Below are positions 55,094-63,687 of a DNA stretch of 64,000 nt, piece after piece; within the stretch, counting starts at the first letter, position 1, and the number at the start of each line of letters is the position of its first letter. The stretch comes from Tenggerimyces flavus (lineage in GTDB: Bacteria > Actinomycetota > Actinomycetes > Propionibacteriales > Actinopolymorphaceae), in contig NZ_JAFBCM010000001.1 of NCBI RefSeq assembly GCF_016907715.1, positions 3,720,001-3,784,000 of the forward strand, in the 5' to 3' direction. Below the pieces are notes generated by a model. That model ran no database searches. It had not been told where the DNA came from and saw only the letters and a list, made by a program, of their open reading frames with translations. A program made the translations under genes and the position numbers.

Positions 55094-56445
55094 CCACGAC
55101 CTCGCCGGCCCGGCCTGCGACCCGCAAGGTCTCGACCCGCACGCTGATGACGGAGAACGACGGCGGCCTGGTCCGCCAGACCGTTCTCCCCAGCGGCCTG
55201 CGGGTCGTGACCGAGGCGATGCCGCAGGTTCGTTCGGTCTCGTTCGGCATCTGGGCGGCCGTCGGCTCTCGTGACGAGACGCCCGCCCTCGCCGGAACGA
55301 GTCACTACCTCGAGCACCTGCTGTTCAAGGGCACCAAGCGTCGTAGTGCCCTGGACATTTCGGCCGCGCTCGACGGTGTCGGCGGGGAGATGAACGCGTT
55401 CACCACGAAGGAGTACACGTGCTACTACGCACGCGTGCTCGACAACGACCTGCCGCTGGCGGTCGACGTGGTGGCGGACATGGTGTCGTCGTCGTTGATC
55501 GCCTCGGCTGACGTCGAGAGCGAGCGTGGCGTGATCCTCGAGGAGATCGCCATGCACGACGACGACCCGGGCGACGCGGTCCACGACCTGTTCGCCCAAC
55601 AGATGTGGGGAGATTCGCCGCTCGGCCGGCCGATCCTCGGCACTGTCGACTCGATTCGCTCGCTGTCGCGGACGCAGATCGCCGGCTACTACAAGCGGCG
55701 GTACCGTCCGCACGCGCTGGTCGTCGCGGCGGCCGGAAACGTCGAGCACCAGCAGGTCGTTCGCCTCGTCAAGAAGGCGCTGGCGAAGACCGGCCTGCTC
55801 GACGTCAGCGACGCCGCGCCGGTGCCGGCGCGGATCGGCGGTCCGGGGCCGGTGCCCGCGCAGGGCGCGGTGACGGTGATGGAACGCTCGACAGAACAGG
55901 CGAATCTCGTTCTCGGCGTGCCGGGGATCTCGCGTACGGACGACCGTCGATTCGTGATGGGCGTGCTGAACGCGGCCCTCGGCGGCGGCATGTCGTCGCG
56001 GCTGTTCCAGGAGGTCCGGGAGAAGCGCGGGCTGGCGTACTCGGTGTACTCGTTCGCGTCGAACTACTCCGACGCCGGCATCGTCGGCGTCTACGCGGGC
56101 TGCCTGCCGAACAAGGTCGACGACGTGTTGTCGATCTGTCGCGACGAGCTGTCGAAGGTGGCCGACGCCGGCATCACCGACGACGAGCTCGAGCGTGGCA
56201 AGGGGCAGCTGCGTGGCTCGTTGGTGCTGGGGCTGGAGGACACCGGCTCGCGGATGGGGCGGCTGGCGAAGGCGGAGCTCGTCTATGGCGAGCTGCTGTC
56301 GGTCGACCAGGTGCTGCAGCGGATCGACGGCGTGACGTTGGACGACGTACGTTCGGTGGCGCGCGAGATCCTGGACGCGACGCCGACGTTGGCGGTCGTC
56401 GGGCCGTTCGCGGATCCGGACCGGTTCGCCGGCGCTCTCCGGTAG
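55090..56445 (+). CDS. M16-family zinc metallopeptidase
   Basis: This 451-residue pitrilysin-type peptidase has the inverted zinc motif HYLEH at 72-76 in [14 protein letters not shown], the distal glutamate region [15 protein letters not shown] and the inactive-fold second half with an R/Y pair ([11 protein letters not shown] upstream). It is the gene normally found after pnp in actinobacteria and related to mitochondrial processing peptidase. GTG at 55090 lies in the pnp stop. Function in the cell is not firmly known. Confidence 0.93.
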   Translation: MTTTSPARPATRKVSTRTLMTENDGGLVRQTVLPSGLRVVTEAMPQVRSVSFGIWAAVGSRDETPALAGTSHYLEHLLFKGTKRRSALDISAALDGVGGEMNAFTTKEYTCYYARVLDNDLPLAVDVVADMVSSSLIASADVESERGVILEEIAMHDDDPGDAVHDLFAQQMWGDSPLGRPILGTVDSIRSLSRTQIAGYYKRRYRPHALVVAAAGNVEHQQVVRLVKKALAKTGLLDVSDAAPVPARIGGPGPVPAQGAVTVMERSTEQANLVLGVPGISRTDDRRFVMGVLNAALGGGMSSRLFQEVREKRGLAYSVYSFASNYSDAGIVGVYAGCLPNKVDDVLSICRDELSKVADAGITDDELERGKGQLRGSLVLGLEDTGSRMGRLAKAELVYGELLSVDQVLQRIDGVTLDDVRSVAREILDATPTLAVVGPFADPDRFAGALR

Positions 56446-56449
56446 CGCG

Positions 56450-57196
56450 ATGCTGAAGGTCGCGGTCATCGGGGCGTACGGGAAGCTCGGATCCCAATCC
56501 TGCTTGGCGATCGAGGCTACCTCGGATTTGTCCCTAGTCGCGCGGATCGGGTCGAAGGACTCGCTGCAAGCTGTCGTTGACGCCGGCGCCGACGTGGCGC
56601 TGGACGTGACCCGGCCGGACGCGGTGCTGGCGAACGTGTCGTTCTGCGTCTCGGCCGGCGTTCCGGTGGTGGTGGGAACGTCAGGCGTGAACGAGTCTCA
56701 GCGGTCGGAGATCGCCGACCTGCTCGCCGCCGCGCCCCGGATCGGCGTGATCGTGGCGCCGAACTTCTCCCTCGGCGCGGTCCTGATGATGACGTTCGCC
56801 GCGCAGGCGGCTCGGCACTTCGAGTCGGTCGAGGTGGTCGAGCTGCACCACGCGCGGAAGGTGGACGCGCCGTCGGGAACGGCCTCGCGGACCGCCGAGC
56901 TGCTCGGTGCCGCTCGTGCCGAGGCCGGGCTCGCCCCGGTGCCCGACGCGACGGAGAAGTCGCTGGACGGTGCGCGTGGAGCGGTGGTGTCGGGCGTGCA
57001 CGTGCACAGCGTGCGGCTGCCCGGTCTGGTCGCGCACCAGGAGGTGCTGTTCGGCGGCACGGGGGAGACGCTGACGCTCCGGCACGACTCGATGAGCTAC
57101 TCCTCGTTCGACGCCGGCATCCTGCTCGCGCTGCGCGCGGTGGTTGACAAGCCCGGGTTGACAGTGGGCCTGGAGCATCTTCTCTTCAACGCTTAA
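56450..57196 (+). CDS. dapB: 4-hydroxy-tetrahydrodipicolinate reductase
   Basis: This 248-residue enzyme reduces the dihydrodipicolinate precursor with NAD(P)H in lysine and diaminopimelate synthesis. It has the nucleotide-binding start VAVIGAYGKLGSQ, VVVGTSGV, APNFSLGAV and the active-site block VELHHARKVDAPSGTA with the two histidines and catalytic lysine. ATG at 56450 is 4 bases after the protease stop. Confidence 0.95.
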   Translation: MLKVAVIGAYGKLGSQSCLAIEATSDLSLVARIGSKDSLQAVVDAGADVALDVTRPDAVLANVSFCVSAGVPVVVGTSGVNESQRSEIADLLAAAPRIGVIVAPNFSLGAVLMMTFAAQAARHFESVEVVELHHARKVDAPSGTASRTAELLGAARAEAGLAPVPDATEKSLDGARGAVVSGVHVHSVRLPGLVAHQEVLFGGTGETLTLRHDSMSYSSFDAGILLALRAVVDKPGLTVGLEHLLFNA

Positions 57197-57303
57197 AGGA
57201 ATCCGTACGCATTGACACCGCTCTTTGGGCGGTGTCATGGTCGTTGCGAGACGTCGTCTAGGGCCCGAATTGTCTTCATACATTGAAGGAACGGGGCGGT
57301 GCC

Positions 57304-58476
57304 ATGCGCGTACGATCATGCCTTCTTGCCATGCTCTCCTTTGCCGCGGTGGTGATCGCGGCGCCTGCCGCGGAAGCTGTGCCGGCGACGATTCCACTGA
57401 CGATCACCAACAACTCCGGGCAGTCCGGGCCTGTGTACATCTACAACCTGGGCACCTTCCTCGCGACCGGGCAGCAGGGTTGGGTGGACGGGGCGGGTAC
57501 GTTCCATCCCTGGCCAGGTGGCGGCGATCCGCCCGTGCCGGCGCCGGACGCCTCGATCCCCGGGCCTGCGGCCGGGCAGTCGACCACGATCCAGGTCCCG
57601 AAGATGTCCGGGCGGATCTACTTCTCGTACGGGTCGAAGCTCGTCTTCCGGCTCGCGCCGGGCGGGCTGGTGCAGCCGGCGGTGCAGAACCCGTCGGATC
57701 CGAACCGGGACATCCTGTTCAACTGGTCCGAGTACACGCTGAACGACGACGGGATCTGGATCAACAGCACCCAGGTCGACATGTACTCGGTGCCGTACGC
57801 GGTCGGAGTGCGACGTGCGGACGGGAGCACCGCGGAGACGGGACATCTCAAGCCCGGTGGGTACTCCGCCGTCTACGCGGGGCTGCGCGCCCAGCCCGGT
57901 GGCTGGGGCGGGCTCATCCAGACACGCGGCGACGGGACGGTGCTGCGGGCGCTGGCTCCGGGGTACGGGATCGAGACCGGGGCGCTGCCCGCTTCGGTGA
58001 TGGGGGACTTCGTGGATCGGGTCTGGGCCCGTTACCGGTCGGCGACGTTGACCGTGACGCCGTTCGGTGACCGGCCGGACGTCCGGTACACGGGGCGGGT
58101 GGAGGGGGAGACGTTCGTCTTCCGGAACACCTCGGGCGGGGTGGCGACGACGTTCGTCAAGCCGGACTCCGACAGCGTGCTGCGCTGCTACAAGCACCTG
58201 GACGCGCCGAACGACGAGGTGCGCGGTCCGATCTCGCGAACGCTGTGTGCCTGCTTCAACCGTTCGACGCTGCTGGTGAACGCGTCGCAGCCGGACCCGG
58301 ACGCCGGCGCGTTCTACGCGGACGCGGTGACGAACCACTTCTCGCGGATCATCCACGCGCAGATGGTGGACGGCAAGGCGTACGGGTTCCCGTTCGACGA
58401 CGTGGGCCACCACGAGTCGCTGGTGCACGACGGGAACCCGCAGTCCGCCTCGCTGATCCTCGATCCGCTCAGCTGA
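57304..58476 (+). CDS. Secreted glycoside hydrolase family 64 (beta-1,3-glucanase-like) protein
   Basis: This 390-residue protein has a signal peptide (LLAMLSFAAVVIAAPAAEA) and a GH64/thaumatin-like core: IPLTITNNSGQSGPVYIYNLG, GRIYFSYGSKLVFRL, LFNWSEYTLNDDGIWINSTQVDMY with the acidic residues usual for catalysis, and a C-terminal block YGFPFDDVGHHESLVHDGNP. It would cut laminarin or fungal wall glucan. ATG at 57304 is chosen as it directly precedes the signal. Its 3' end overlaps the convergent gene by 8 bases. Confidence 0.85.
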   Translation: MRVRSCLLAMLSFAAVVIAAPAAEAVPATIPLTITNNSGQSGPVYIYNLGTFLATGQQGWVDGAGTFHPWPGGGDPPVPAPDASIPGPAAGQSTTIQVPKMSGRIYFSYGSKLVFRLAPGGLVQPAVQNPSDPNRDILFNWSEYTLNDDGIWINSTQVDMYSVPYAVGVRRADGSTAETGHLKPGGYSAVYAGLRAQPGGWGGLIQTRGDGTVLRALAPGYGIETGALPASVMGDFVDRVWARYRSATLTVTPFGDRPDVRYTGRVEGETFVFRNTSGGVATTFVKPDSDSVLRCYKHLDAPNDEVRGPISRTLCACFNRSTLLVNASQPDPDAGAFYADAVTNHFSRIIHAQMVDGKAYGFPFDDVGHHESLVHDGNPQSASLILDPLS

Positions 58477-59254
58477 TGAAGTCGACCTCGTAGATCGTTC
58501 CCCAGGCTTGGCTGTCGGCGATCGGTGCGCCGCTGGCGCTGGAGAGGGTGATCCTGAGGTTCTCGGTGGGCTCGTGGATGGACTGGTCGTGGAAGACGTC
58601 GAGCGTGAACGTCTTGGTGGTCTCGCCGGGTGCGAACGTCAGCCATTTCGTCGTCGGGTAGTAGTCGGCACCGGCTGACGCCGTGCCCGCCGCGGGGGCG
58701 GTCGACGCCTTCACCGTGACCGCGCTGGTGAGGGGTGCGGAGAGCCGCACGGTGAAGTCGAGGTTGGCGTACTCGTTCGCCGGCTTGGCGTCGACGATGC
58801 TGAGCCGGGCTGGGTCGTCGTCGAGGATCCAGCCGGTGCCGTACGCGTCGTGATGCTGGTCGCCGTTGTCGACATGGCCGGACGAGGTCGAGGTGAGCTT
58901 GACCCGGAACCACTCGTTGCTCTCGACCCAGGCGTCCTGGGCAACCGTGATGTAGATGCTGGCGGTGGTCTGGCCTTGCTGGACCGTGACCGTGTCCGTC
59001 TTGCCCGTGTAGTCGCCGGCGGTCGCGCTGCCGTTCGCGGTCTGGTAGCCGACGACGACGTCGGTGCTGGGCACGAAGCCGAGCCTGACGGTGAATCTCA
59101 GCCAGCCGAGGTCGTGCGCCGAGGACCGGTACTCCGAACGGGCGTTGTCATCGATGCTGACCGTGCAGTACCAGCAGTCGGCGGACGCCGGCGCCGCTCC
59201 GACGAGCACGGCGGCGATGGCGACGAGGACTGCGACGAAGAGTCGTCTGAGCAT
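58469..59254 (-). CDS. Secreted Calx-beta domain protein
   Basis: This 261-residue protein starts at ATG 59254 after AAGGGGGAA, has a signal peptide (LFVAVLVAIAAVLVGAAPASA) and two Calx-beta-like domains: one with VVVGYQTANGSATAGDYTG and VAQDAWVESNEWFRVKL, the other with GTASAGADYYPTTKWLTF and HDQSIHEPTENLRITL. Acidic turns (ESNE, EPTE) are the calcium-binding positions of the fold. It has no catalytic part and may be an adhesive or surface protein. Confidence 0.83.
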   Translation of the reverse strand: MLRRLFVAVLVAIAAVLVGAAPASADCWYCTVSIDDNARSEYRSSAHDLGWLRFTVRLGFVPSTDVVVGYQTANGSATAGDYTGKTDTVTVQQGQTTASIYITVAQDAWVESNEWFRVKLTSTSSGHVDNGDQHHDAYGTGWILDDDPARLSIVDAKPANEYANLDFTVRLSAPLTSAVTVKASTAPAAGTASAGADYYPTTKWLTFAPGETTKTFTLDVFHDQSIHEPTENLRITLSSASGAPIADSQAWGTIYEVDFIS

Positions 59255-59321
59255 GGTTCCCCCTTGGTGGTTGATGCTCTTCACCGTGGGGGAGCGACGC
59301 GGCTCGGCGCGTCCGTAGGTG

Positions 59322-59894
59322 TTACTGCACTTCGTCCTCGGCGAGCGAGCAGTGCAGCCGTACCTGCTTGACCCGGATGCTGCCGTCGCCGGTGAGGTCG
59401 AGCTCGCGATGGGCGCCGTCCGGCTCCCAGCCGGCGTCGGTGACGAACGTACGCATGGTGTCGTCGCTGGCGATCACCCAGAGCTGGGCGAGGTGGAACC
59501 CGTCCGCCCTCAGCGTGTCGACACAGGCGTTGAGCAACCGGGAGCCATGCCCTTGGCGAGTGCGGTCAGGGTCGACGTGGAACTCGGCGATCGCGCCGTC
59601 CTTGCCCGGATCGGAGTCCGGGTCGTCGGCCGGGCCGGTGGTGGCGAATGCGACGACGGTGCCGTGGTCGAGCGCCACCATCACCCGGTTGCGCGCGTCC
59701 GGCGGCCGTACGATCGAGTGCTGCCACCGCTCGGTGAACTCGCTCTCCTCGAGCGATTCGAGCAACCACTGTGGAAAGACGCCCGCATATGTCCGCCGCC
59801 ACGACGCGATCTGGATGGCTGCGATCGGGGCAGCATCAGCCGCCCACCCCACCCGTACCTCAGCATCAGCTGTCGGCTTGTCCGCACCAGTCAC
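59322..59894 (-). CDS. GNAT-family N-acetyltransferase
   Basis: This 190-residue enzyme has one GNAT fold: IQIASWRRTYAGVFPQWLL near the start, an acetyl-CoA motif TRQGHGSRLLNAC near residue 125, and a C-terminal sheet with EPDGAHRELDLTGDGSIR. The pattern resembles acetyltransferases that act on small amines or on ribosomal proteins but the substrate is open. It is flanked by unrelated genes. Confidence 0.88.
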   Translation of the reverse strand: MTGADKPTADAEVRVGWAADAAPIAAIQIASWRRTYAGVFPQWLLESLEESEFTERWQHSIVRPPDARNRVMVALDHGTVVAFATTGPADDPDSDPGKDGAIAEFHVDPDRTRQGHGSRLLNACVDTLRADGFHLAQLWVIASDDTMRTFVTDAGWEPDGAHRELDLTGDGSIRVKQVRLHCSLAEDEVQ

Positions 59895-60025
59895 GCCCCC
59901 ATCCTCCCAGGCCGGTTCCGCAGCCCACCGCTACGGGCTCGATGACGGTTCGGGACGACCGGGTCCGTGGGCGCTCCTCCCCTTCCCCCACGCTCTCCGA
60001 ACCCGGCCGTCCTTACACCGACCCG

Positions 60026-60337
60026 TTAGTTGGCCTGGACGTCGAGGCGGACCTCGAACCGTTCGACCGGCTCGGTCTCCCAAGCCCTACTGAGCGCGAG
60101 CCTCGCCGCCGCGGTGCCGGGGCCCGCGGCGCGGAGGCGCACGACGCGTTCGCTGGCAGCGCCGGGGCGACTGGACGTGTGAGAGACGTCGGACGACACC
60201 ACGTCGATCGGGCCGGCGATGCTGTCGACCATCCACTGGTACCCGGTCGTGGCGCTCTCCGGTAGCCGCAGCACGATCTCGTCGCCAGGCTTGACTGAAG
60301 CCACGGTGCCGTTCTCGGTGACCTCGATCTCGGACAT
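60026..60337 (-). CDS. Chagasin-like (I42) protease inhibitor
   Basis: This 103-residue protein lacks a signal peptide. It has the chagasin family loops: PESATTGYQW (usual form NPTTGYxW) and a C-terminal RAWETEP loop, with GDEIVLRL before them. Family members inhibit papain-type cysteine proteases. In bacteria the targets are mostly unknown. It is transcribed toward the GNAT gene, 131 bases away; that gap holds nothing I recognise. Confidence 0.8.
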   Translation of the reverse strand: MSEIEVTENGTVASVKPGDEIVLRLPESATTGYQWMVDSIAGPIDVVSSDVSHTSSRPGAASERVVRLRAAGPGTAAARLALSRAWETEPVERFEVRLDVQAN

Positions 60338-60387
60338 GGTGCCCCACCGCCCTCGCCGTCCTCACCCGCAAGCCAGCGTAGGACGGT

Positions 60388-61611
60388 TCAGCCCACCCCC
60401 GAAGGCGTTTCGGCGATCTCGGCGAGACCGGCGAGCAGCCGTTCGACGTCGGAGGCGTCGTTGTAGTGGACCAAACCGGCCCGTACCGCGCCGCCGGTGT
60501 CGCGGATCCCCAGCACGCCGGTGGCTTCCCAGGCGTACGCGATGCCGCTCCACACGTTCACCTTGCGGTCGGCCAACCGCTGCGCGACGTCGCGGGGAGC
60601 GATGCCGGCGAGGTTGAAGAAGGCCGTGGCGGTACGGCGGGCGGGGCGCCCGTACGTCGTGACGCCAGGGATCGCCTCGATCCCCTTCAACAGGTCGGCG
60701 AACAGCGCCTGCTCGTACGCCTCCGCCGCGGTCATCGACGCGACCACGCGCTCGCGCCGCGAGCCGGTCGCGTCCGGGTCGAGGGCGGCGAGATGGTCGA
60801 CGGCGGCGATCGCGGCGGCGAAGTCGGCGTACGGCGGGGTGCCGGTCTCGAACCGCACCGGCACCTCGTTCGGCGACGGCGCGAGCTTGTCCGGCCGCAG
60901 TGCCTCGAGGACGGCGGGGCGCGCGACGACCGTGCCGATGTGGGGACCGGACCACTTGTACGCGCTGGTGGCGTAGAAGTCCGCGCCGAGCTCGTCGACG
61001 TCGACCGGGCCGTGGGGGGTCGCGTGGACGCCGTCGACGTACATGAGGGCACCCACCGCGTGCGCCTTGGCGGCGATCGCGGGAACGTCCGGGCGGGTGC
61101 CGAGGACGTTGCTCGCCGCCGTGACCGCGACGAGCTTGGTCCGCTCGGTGAGCAGCGCCTCGTACTGCTCCGCCGGCAGCTCGCCGGTCGCGGTGTCGAA
61201 CTCGGCCCAGCGGAGGGTGGCGCCGGCGTGCTCGGCGGCCTGGACCCAGGGCCGTACGTTCGCGTCGTGGTCGAGTCGTGAGACGACGATCTCGTCCCCT
61301 GGCTGCCAGGTGGCGGCGAGCGTCATGGCGAGGCGGTACGTCAGCGTGGTCATGTTCGCGCCGAGGACCACGCCCTCGGGAACGCCGCCGACGAGGTCGG
61401 CCACGGCCTCGCGGCAGGCGGCGTCGAGCTCGTTCGCGCGGTGACTGGACGGGAACGTTCCGCCCATGTTGCTGATCCCGCCGCGGTAGGTGTCGACGAC
61501 GGCGTCGATCACCTTCTGTGGCACCTGGGTGCCCGCGGCTCCGTCGAGGTAGGCACTCCCGTCGGCGAGTGCCGGATAGCTGGCCCGAATCCTGCTCACG
61601 TCGTAGGTCAC
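60388..61611 (-). CDS. Cysteine-desulfurase-like class V aminotransferase
   Basis: This 407-residue PLP protein matches the group usually called cysteine desulfurase-like (I recall TIGR01976). Motifs are YLDGAAGTQVPQKVIDAV, GANMTTLTYRLA, ISRLDHDAN-like VVSRLDHDANVRPW, MYVDGVHATPHGPVD with the cofactor Asp, and the PLP lysine in ATSAYKWSGPHIG. No catalytic cysteine loop typical of IscS/SufS is evident, so it may not be a true desulfurase. It stands alone on the minus strand. Confidence 0.88.
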   Translation of the reverse strand: MTYDVSRIRASYPALADGSAYLDGAAGTQVPQKVIDAVVDTYRGGISNMGGTFPSSHRANELDAACREAVADLVGGVPEGVVLGANMTTLTYRLAMTLAATWQPGDEIVVSRLDHDANVRPWVQAAEHAGATLRWAEFDTATGELPAEQYEALLTERTKLVAVTAASNVLGTRPDVPAIAAKAHAVGALMYVDGVHATPHGPVDVDELGADFYATSAYKWSGPHIGTVVARPAVLEALRPDKLAPSPNEVPVRFETGTPPYADFAAAIAAVDHLAALDPDATGSRRERVVASMTAAEAYEQALFADLLKGIEAIPGVTTYGRPARRTATAFFNLAGIAPRDVAQRLADRKVNVWSGIAYAWEATGVLGIRDTGGAVRAGLVHYNDASDVERLLAGLAEIAETPSGVG

Positions 61612-61630
61612 CCCGCCACGCTACGGGTTG

Positions 61631-61667
61631 GGCCGTGTCTGCCAAAGATCGCCTGACGCGCGACACC
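61631..61667. repeat. Partial copy of the right-edge inverted-repeat element
   Basis: GGCCGTGTCTGCCAAA and the following AGATCGCCTGACGCGCGACA match 63787-63823 at almost every position. No partner end is seen here, so it is a solo end or fragment. Confidence 0.65.
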
Positions 61668-61736
61668 TCCCAGAAGTCAGCAGAGGCCGCCTTACCCGGC
61701 CAGCAACCGCTCTACCTGGCGTCCACCCCACGTCAA

Positions 61737-61772
61737 GGGGCCAATGATCATGTCAACATGATCGTTGGCCCC
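61737..61772. repeat. Palindrome E, copy 2
   Basis: Two 17-base arms (61737-61753, 61756-61772) containing GATCATGT / ACATGATC and closed by GGGGCC / GGCCCC flank CA, with one T-G mismatch near the ends of the core. Confidence 0.75.
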
Positions 61773-61897
61773 AGGGTGGAGCCGGACAGGTCGAACGAAT
61801 CGCCGAACGAACGATCGAGGTTGGACCCTCCCCTCCACGAGGGCAGAACCGACATACCATGCATGGTGGTGTCGAGACTTGGGAGGTGACCGCACGG

Positions 61898-62461
61898 ATG
61901 GCCGGGGCGACGGGGTCGACCGAGCTGCTGTGCGCGTTCGCCAACACGCTGCAGTTCAACGAGCCCGAGCCGGGCGCCGTGGACGTGTACGACACGCTGT
62001 CCGGTGCCGCCGAGGTGACCGCGTGGTTGCGGGAGCACGGGCTCGTCCCTGAGGACGCCGCGGCGCGGTCGGGGGACTTCACGCGGGCGCTGGCGATCCG
62101 GAACGGCCTGCGGGAGGCGTTCGCGCTCCACCACGACCGGGTGCTGGCACCCGTTCCCGCGCTGGACGAGGTCGCCCGGGCGCTGCCGCTGCGGGTGGCG
62201 TTCGACGAGTCGCTGCCCCGACTCACCTCGGCCGGCTCGGGCGTGGCGGGCGGGCTCGGGCTGCTGCTGGTGGCGGTCGCGGAATGCCGTTCCAACGACA
62301 CCTGGCGGCGGCTGAAGCTGTGCCGGTCGGAGGTGTGCCAGTGGGCGTACTTCGACGTGTCGAAGAACCGGTCGCGGGCGTGGTGCTCGATGGAGATCTG
62401 CGGCAACCGGCAGAAGACCCGCAGTTACAGGGCGCGGCACCGTTCGCCTGAAGATCCCTGA
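61898..62461 (+). CDS. CGNR zinc-finger domain regulator
   Basis: This protein of about 187 residues has the ABATE stress-response region followed by the CGNR zinc finger: LKLCRSEVCQWAYFDVSKNR and then SRAWCSMEICGNRQK, with the four zinc cysteines and the name-giving CGNR. It is a probable transcription factor. Starts at 61859 (ATG) and 61886 (GTG) are also possible; I chose the ATG at 61898 because it gives the usual N-terminal length, although its GGGAGG is 12 bases away. Confidence 0.85.
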   Translation: MAGATGSTELLCAFANTLQFNEPEPGAVDVYDTLSGAAEVTAWLREHGLVPEDAAARSGDFTRALAIRNGLREAFALHHDRVLAPVPALDEVARALPLRVAFDESLPRLTSAGSGVAGGLGLLLVAVAECRSNDTWRRLKLCRSEVCQWAYFDVSKNRSRAWCSMEICGNRQKTRSYRARHRSPEDP

Positions 62462-62513
62462 CCTTGGGAACGCGCCCGGATAGCATGCGGTCATCTGACG
62501 GTTTGGAGGACGG

Positions 62514-63506
62514 TTGGGCTCTGCCGGCAACGCGCCCACGATCGCCGACGTGGCCCGCGCAGCGGGGGTGTCGCCGGCGACGGTTTCGCGCGTGCTCAAC
62601 GGCCACGGAACGGTCGACCCGTCGCTGGCCAAGCGCGTGCGGGCGACGACCGCGAAGCTGGGGTACGTACCGAACGCGATCGCGCGGGGCCTGGCGTTGG
62701 GGACCAGCCACGCGGTGGGCGTCGTGGTGCCGGACCTGGCGAACCCGTTCTTCCCGACCATGCTCAAGGGCATCGGGCTCGCCGCGGGTACGGCGGGGTT
62801 TCGCATCGTCGTGGCGGAGTCGAACGAGCGGATCGCCGAGGAGGTGCGGCTCGCCGACGAGCTGGCCCGGCTGACGGACGGGCTGATCCTCTGCTCGCCG
62901 CGGATGCCCACGGCTGCGTTGCGGTCGCTGGTGGACCGCGGGATCCCGGTGGTGTGCACGAACCGGGTGGTGCGGGCGCCGGAGCTGGGCATCGTGGCGG
63001 CGGACTGGATCACCGGGGCGCGGTTGCTGGCGTCGCACCTGGCGGACCTCGGGCACCGGAAGGTCGCGTTCCTCGCGGGGCCGGCGTCGTCGTGGTCGAA
63101 CCAGCAACGCCGCTTGGCCTTGTCGCGGTTCGAGGGGTTGAAGGTGGAGGTGATCCCCGCGGGCTCGGCGTCGGCCGACGGCTACGCGGCGCTGCCCTCC
63201 GCACTGGAGACCGGGGCGACGGCGATCGTGGCGTTCAACGACCTGGTTGCCCTGGGTGTGCTGGGGCGGTTGGGTGAGCTCGGGATCCGGGTGCCGGACG
63301 ACATCTCGGTAGCGGGCTTCGACGACATCCCCAGTGCGGGCTTCCTGCGTCCGCCGCTGACGACCTTGCGGTTGCCGCTGGTGGACCTGGGCGTGCAGGC
63401 GTGGCACGTTCTCCAGCGCAGGCTGGACAAACAGCCCCCAGGCCCGCCCGTCCGCCTGCTGCCCGAGCTCGTCGTCCGCGAGTCGACGGCCCCGCCGGCG
63501 AAGTGA
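62514..63506 (+). CDS. LacI-family transcriptional regulator
   Basis: This 330-residue repressor has a LacI helix-turn-helix (TIADVARAAGVSPATVSRVL), hinge region and a periplasmic-binding-like sensor (VGVVVPDLANPFFPTML; VAFNDLVALGVLGRLGELGI; DDISVAGFDDIPSAGFLRPP). TTG at 62514 is the likely start: GGAGG lies 5 bases upstream and no ATG or GTG is close. No sugar operon lies beside it in the window; its targets may be to the right or elsewhere. Confidence 0.92.
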   Translation: MGSAGNAPTIADVARAAGVSPATVSRVLNGHGTVDPSLAKRVRATTAKLGYVPNAIARGLALGTSHAVGVVVPDLANPFFPTMLKGIGLAAGTAGFRIVVAESNERIAEEVRLADELARLTDGLILCSPRMPTAALRSLVDRGIPVVCTNRVVRAPELGIVAADWITGARLLASHLADLGHRKVAFLAGPASSWSNQQRRLALSRFEGLKVEVIPAGSASADGYAALPSALETGATAIVAFNDLVALGVLGRLGELGIRVPDDISVAGFDDIPSAGFLRPPLTTLRLPLVDLGVQAWHVLQRRLDKQPPGPPVRLLPELVVRESTAPPAK

Positions 63507-63513
63507 GCACCGA

Positions 63514-63687
63514 TCAGGCGACCAGGGCCGCCTCGATCCGGAGGGCGTCCGGAGTACGCAGCCGCACCGTGACCTGACCCGAGGTCGGTGGGTCGACCAG
63601 CCGGTCGGCGAGCACGACCGGCTGGTCGCCCTCGAGCTCGCCATCCAGCACCCCGGAGCGCCGCTTGAACACGTCCAAGAGTCCCAT
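63514..63687 (-). CDS. Small protein of unknown function
   Basis: This 57-residue protein (MGLLDVFKRRSGVLDGELEG at its start) has GAGGGAG 8 bases before the ATG at 63687, which supports translation. The sequence has an acidic middle and a short beta-like C-terminus (VTVRLRTPDALRIEAALVA). I do not recognise it. It converges with the LacI gene. Confidence 0.5.
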   Translation of the reverse strand: MGLLDVFKRRSGVLDGELEGDQPVVLADRLVDPPTSGQVTVRLRTPDALRIEAALVA

